6,899 bases of DNA from QPIN01 sp964399475 (lineage in GTDB: Bacteria; Pseudomonadota; Gammaproteobacteria; Methylococcales; Methylomonadaceae): the NCBI GenBank assembly GCA_964399475.1, contig CAYNRB010000173.1:1-6899 (forward strand), given 5' to 3'. Under the pieces are notes generated by a model, which saw only the letters and a list, made by a program, of their open reading frames with translations, searched no databases and had not been told where the DNA came from. The position numbers and the translations under genes are program-made. Shown here piece by piece: positions 5,824-6,899 of the stretch (the first letter of the stretch is position 1; each line of letters opens with the position of its first letter).

Positions 5824-6623
5824 TTTTTTAAAACTCTATCTAAAACTGTCGTATTATTGCGTTTAAAATCTTTAACAAAATTAGGAAATTCAATATGATA
5901 TTGATTCTCTAATTGTTTGGCTTTTTCTCGCAGTTGTTTCAAGGTATATTTTTTTGCATTTTCTCTAAATGCAAAACCTATAATATTTCCCCGTTTTCGA
6001 ACCGGTAAAAACAGGATTTTCCATTCAAAAACTTGTCCCATATTCCAGGTCACCTGTTTAAACAGCTCTTTATTAGTACCCCATAAATTAATCGCCAATA
6101 AACCATCATCTTTTAAAAGGGTTCTACAGCCATCAAAAAAACTTTCACTACTGACTTCAAGCGCCATACCTGAATCATCAAAAGCATCTATCACAATCAG
6201 GTCATGTTTTTCTTCGACCTGTTTGCTTTGTTGGCTAATATAGTCCCCACCACAACCAATTTTTACTTTTAAACGAGGATCTAAGGGTAATCCAAAATGG
6301 CTACGCGCCACTTTTAAAACACTGCTGCGATATTCAATTACTTTGATTCGACACTCAGCAAAGGTATGCAGTAAATATTTGGTGATGGTTCCGCCCCCCA
6401 AGCCTATCATTAAAATGTCTTCTGGTGAATCATTAAAAAGCAATAATCCCATCATTGCCCGCGCATAGAGGGAATGCAGTTCATTTGGATCTTTTATTAG
6501 CATGGAACTTTGTCTGGAATGCGTACCAAAATGCAAAGATCGAACTCCTTTAGTTTCAATAATTTCTATAATACCTTCTTGATCCTGACTTTGATGGACT
6601 AGCAAACCTTCATATTTATACAT
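5820..6623 (-). CDS. Spermidine synthase-like SAM-binding protein
   Basis: A 267-residue protein with the Rossmann fold of the spermidine synthase/methyltransferase superfamily. Visible elements are LHFGTHSRQSSM (30-41), the nucleotide-binding GLGGGTI (74-80), the acidic VIEYR (Glu97), DPRLKVKIG (115-123), and VIDAFDDSG with Asp146 and Asp149, spaced like the catalytic DxxD of aminopropyltransferases. It departs from true SpeE: the GGGDG aspartate is Thr79, and the aspartate of the (D)DG motif after DPR.KV is Cys124. It is therefore more likely a SAM-dependent enzyme of unknown substrate than a polyamine synthase. The C-terminal third (222-267) is basic and probably helical. No clear Shine-Dalgarno precedes ATG 6623. 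First gene of a two-gene operon; its TGA overlaps the start of the radical SAM gene. Confidence 0.85.
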   Translation of the reverse strand: MYKYEGLLVHQSQDQEGIIEIIETKGVRSLHFGTHSRQSSMLIKDPNELHSLYARAMMGLLLFNDSPEDILMIGLGGGTITKYLLHTFAECRIKVIEYRSSVLKVARSHFGLPLDPRLKVKIGCGGDYISQQSKQVEEKHDLIVIDAFDDSGMALEVSSESFFDGCRTLLKDDGLLAINLWGTNKELFKQVTWNMGQVFEWKILFLPVRKRGNIIGFAFRENAKKYTLKQLREKAKQLENQYHIEFPNFVKDFKRNNTTVLDRVLKK

Positions 6624-6899
6624 ATAGTCTAAGATTATTTCAAATGAGGCTATTTTCCCTTATAAGTCATCAATTGTCTTGAAAAAATTAAAACTTATTG
6701 GAGAGGAATGCTCTCATTCCTGATTTGATACCTCAGTATTGATAAATCAAAGCGTTGCAAAGCTATTCAATAATTCATAAGGGAACAAAAATGTAAGTAA
6801 AAAATTACAAAAAGAGTAAGTAGTCCGCTACAAAATAATATAATGTACACTGGCTAGGCTAAGTGCATATTTTTATATATTACCTAAATCCTGCAAGCA
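6624..6899. other. Non-coding right flank with small dyads
   Basis: No frame of useful length is open on either strand. The stretch must contain the promoter of the minus-strand operon, but no convincing -35/-10 pair stands out. Two overlapping hairpins occur at 6701-6721, and a TATAAT string lies at 6839-6844 on the plus strand without a recognisable -35. A 21-base segment at 6636-6656 repeats the sequence beside the palindrome at 3532-3551. Confidence 0.4.
6701..6721. other. Two mutually exclusive hairpins upstream of the spermidine synthase-like gene
   Basis: GAGAG-gaatg-CTCTC (6701-6715) and AGGAATG-ctct-CATTCCT (6704-6721) share bases and cannot form together. They lie 78 bases upstream of the minus-strand ATG, so they could be in its leader RNA. 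Neither is followed by a U-run on either strand, so a terminator is unlikely. Confidence 0.3.

Noticed and set aside
4630..6243. Open frames of 63-108 codons within the radical SAM and spermidine-synthase-like genes
   Set aside because: They overlap well-supported genes in other frames; composition and lack of motifs mark them as shadows.
6839..6844. Perfect TATAAT on the plus strand near the right edge
   Set aside because: No -35-like hexamer at the proper spacing and no gene follows inside the window; such strings are common in AT-rich DNA.

Overview
This is a chromosomal segment from what looks like an AT-rich gammaproteobacterium. The ferrochelatase, the YgiQ-type radical SAM protein and the YefM/YoeB pair all resemble gammaproteobacterial proteins. 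The genus cannot be fixed from the window; a low-GC aquatic lineage is only a guess. There are five intact protein genes and one broken one, separated by intergenic DNA unusually rich in long imperfect palindromes.

Layout: 1-459 is non-coding and holds copy 1 of a foldback (MITE-like) element. 460-1482 (+) is hemH, the last step of haem synthesis. 1575-2483 (-) converges on it and encodes a divergent member of the lactate/malate dehydrogenase family. 2487-2843 is non-coding and holds copy 2 of the foldback element, longer and inverted relative to copy 1. 2844-3349 (-) is a yefM-yoeB type II toxin-antitoxin locus: the antitoxin is intact, but the toxin frame has an in-frame amber stop at codon 10. 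3370-3533 is a different 164-bp GC-rich palindrome directly upstream of the antitoxin. 3688-6623 (-) is a two-gene operon, a spermidine-synthase-like protein followed by a YgiQ-family radical SAM protein, joined by a 4-bp ATGA overlap. 6624-6899 is a non-coding flank.

Functional picture: hemH is housekeeping. The dehydrogenase keeps its catalytic Asp/Arg/His triad but has unusual residues where the family sets cofactor and substrate choice. The spermidine-synthase-like/YgiQ pair is probably co-translated, but neither has an assignable reaction. The TA locus looks like a decaying addiction module that keeps its antitoxin. The most notable points are the single-codon toxin knockout with every active-site residue preserved downstream, the two families of intergenic palindromes (one of which supplies a perfect -10 hexamer to the antitoxin gene), and the atypical cofactor loop of the dehydrogenase.
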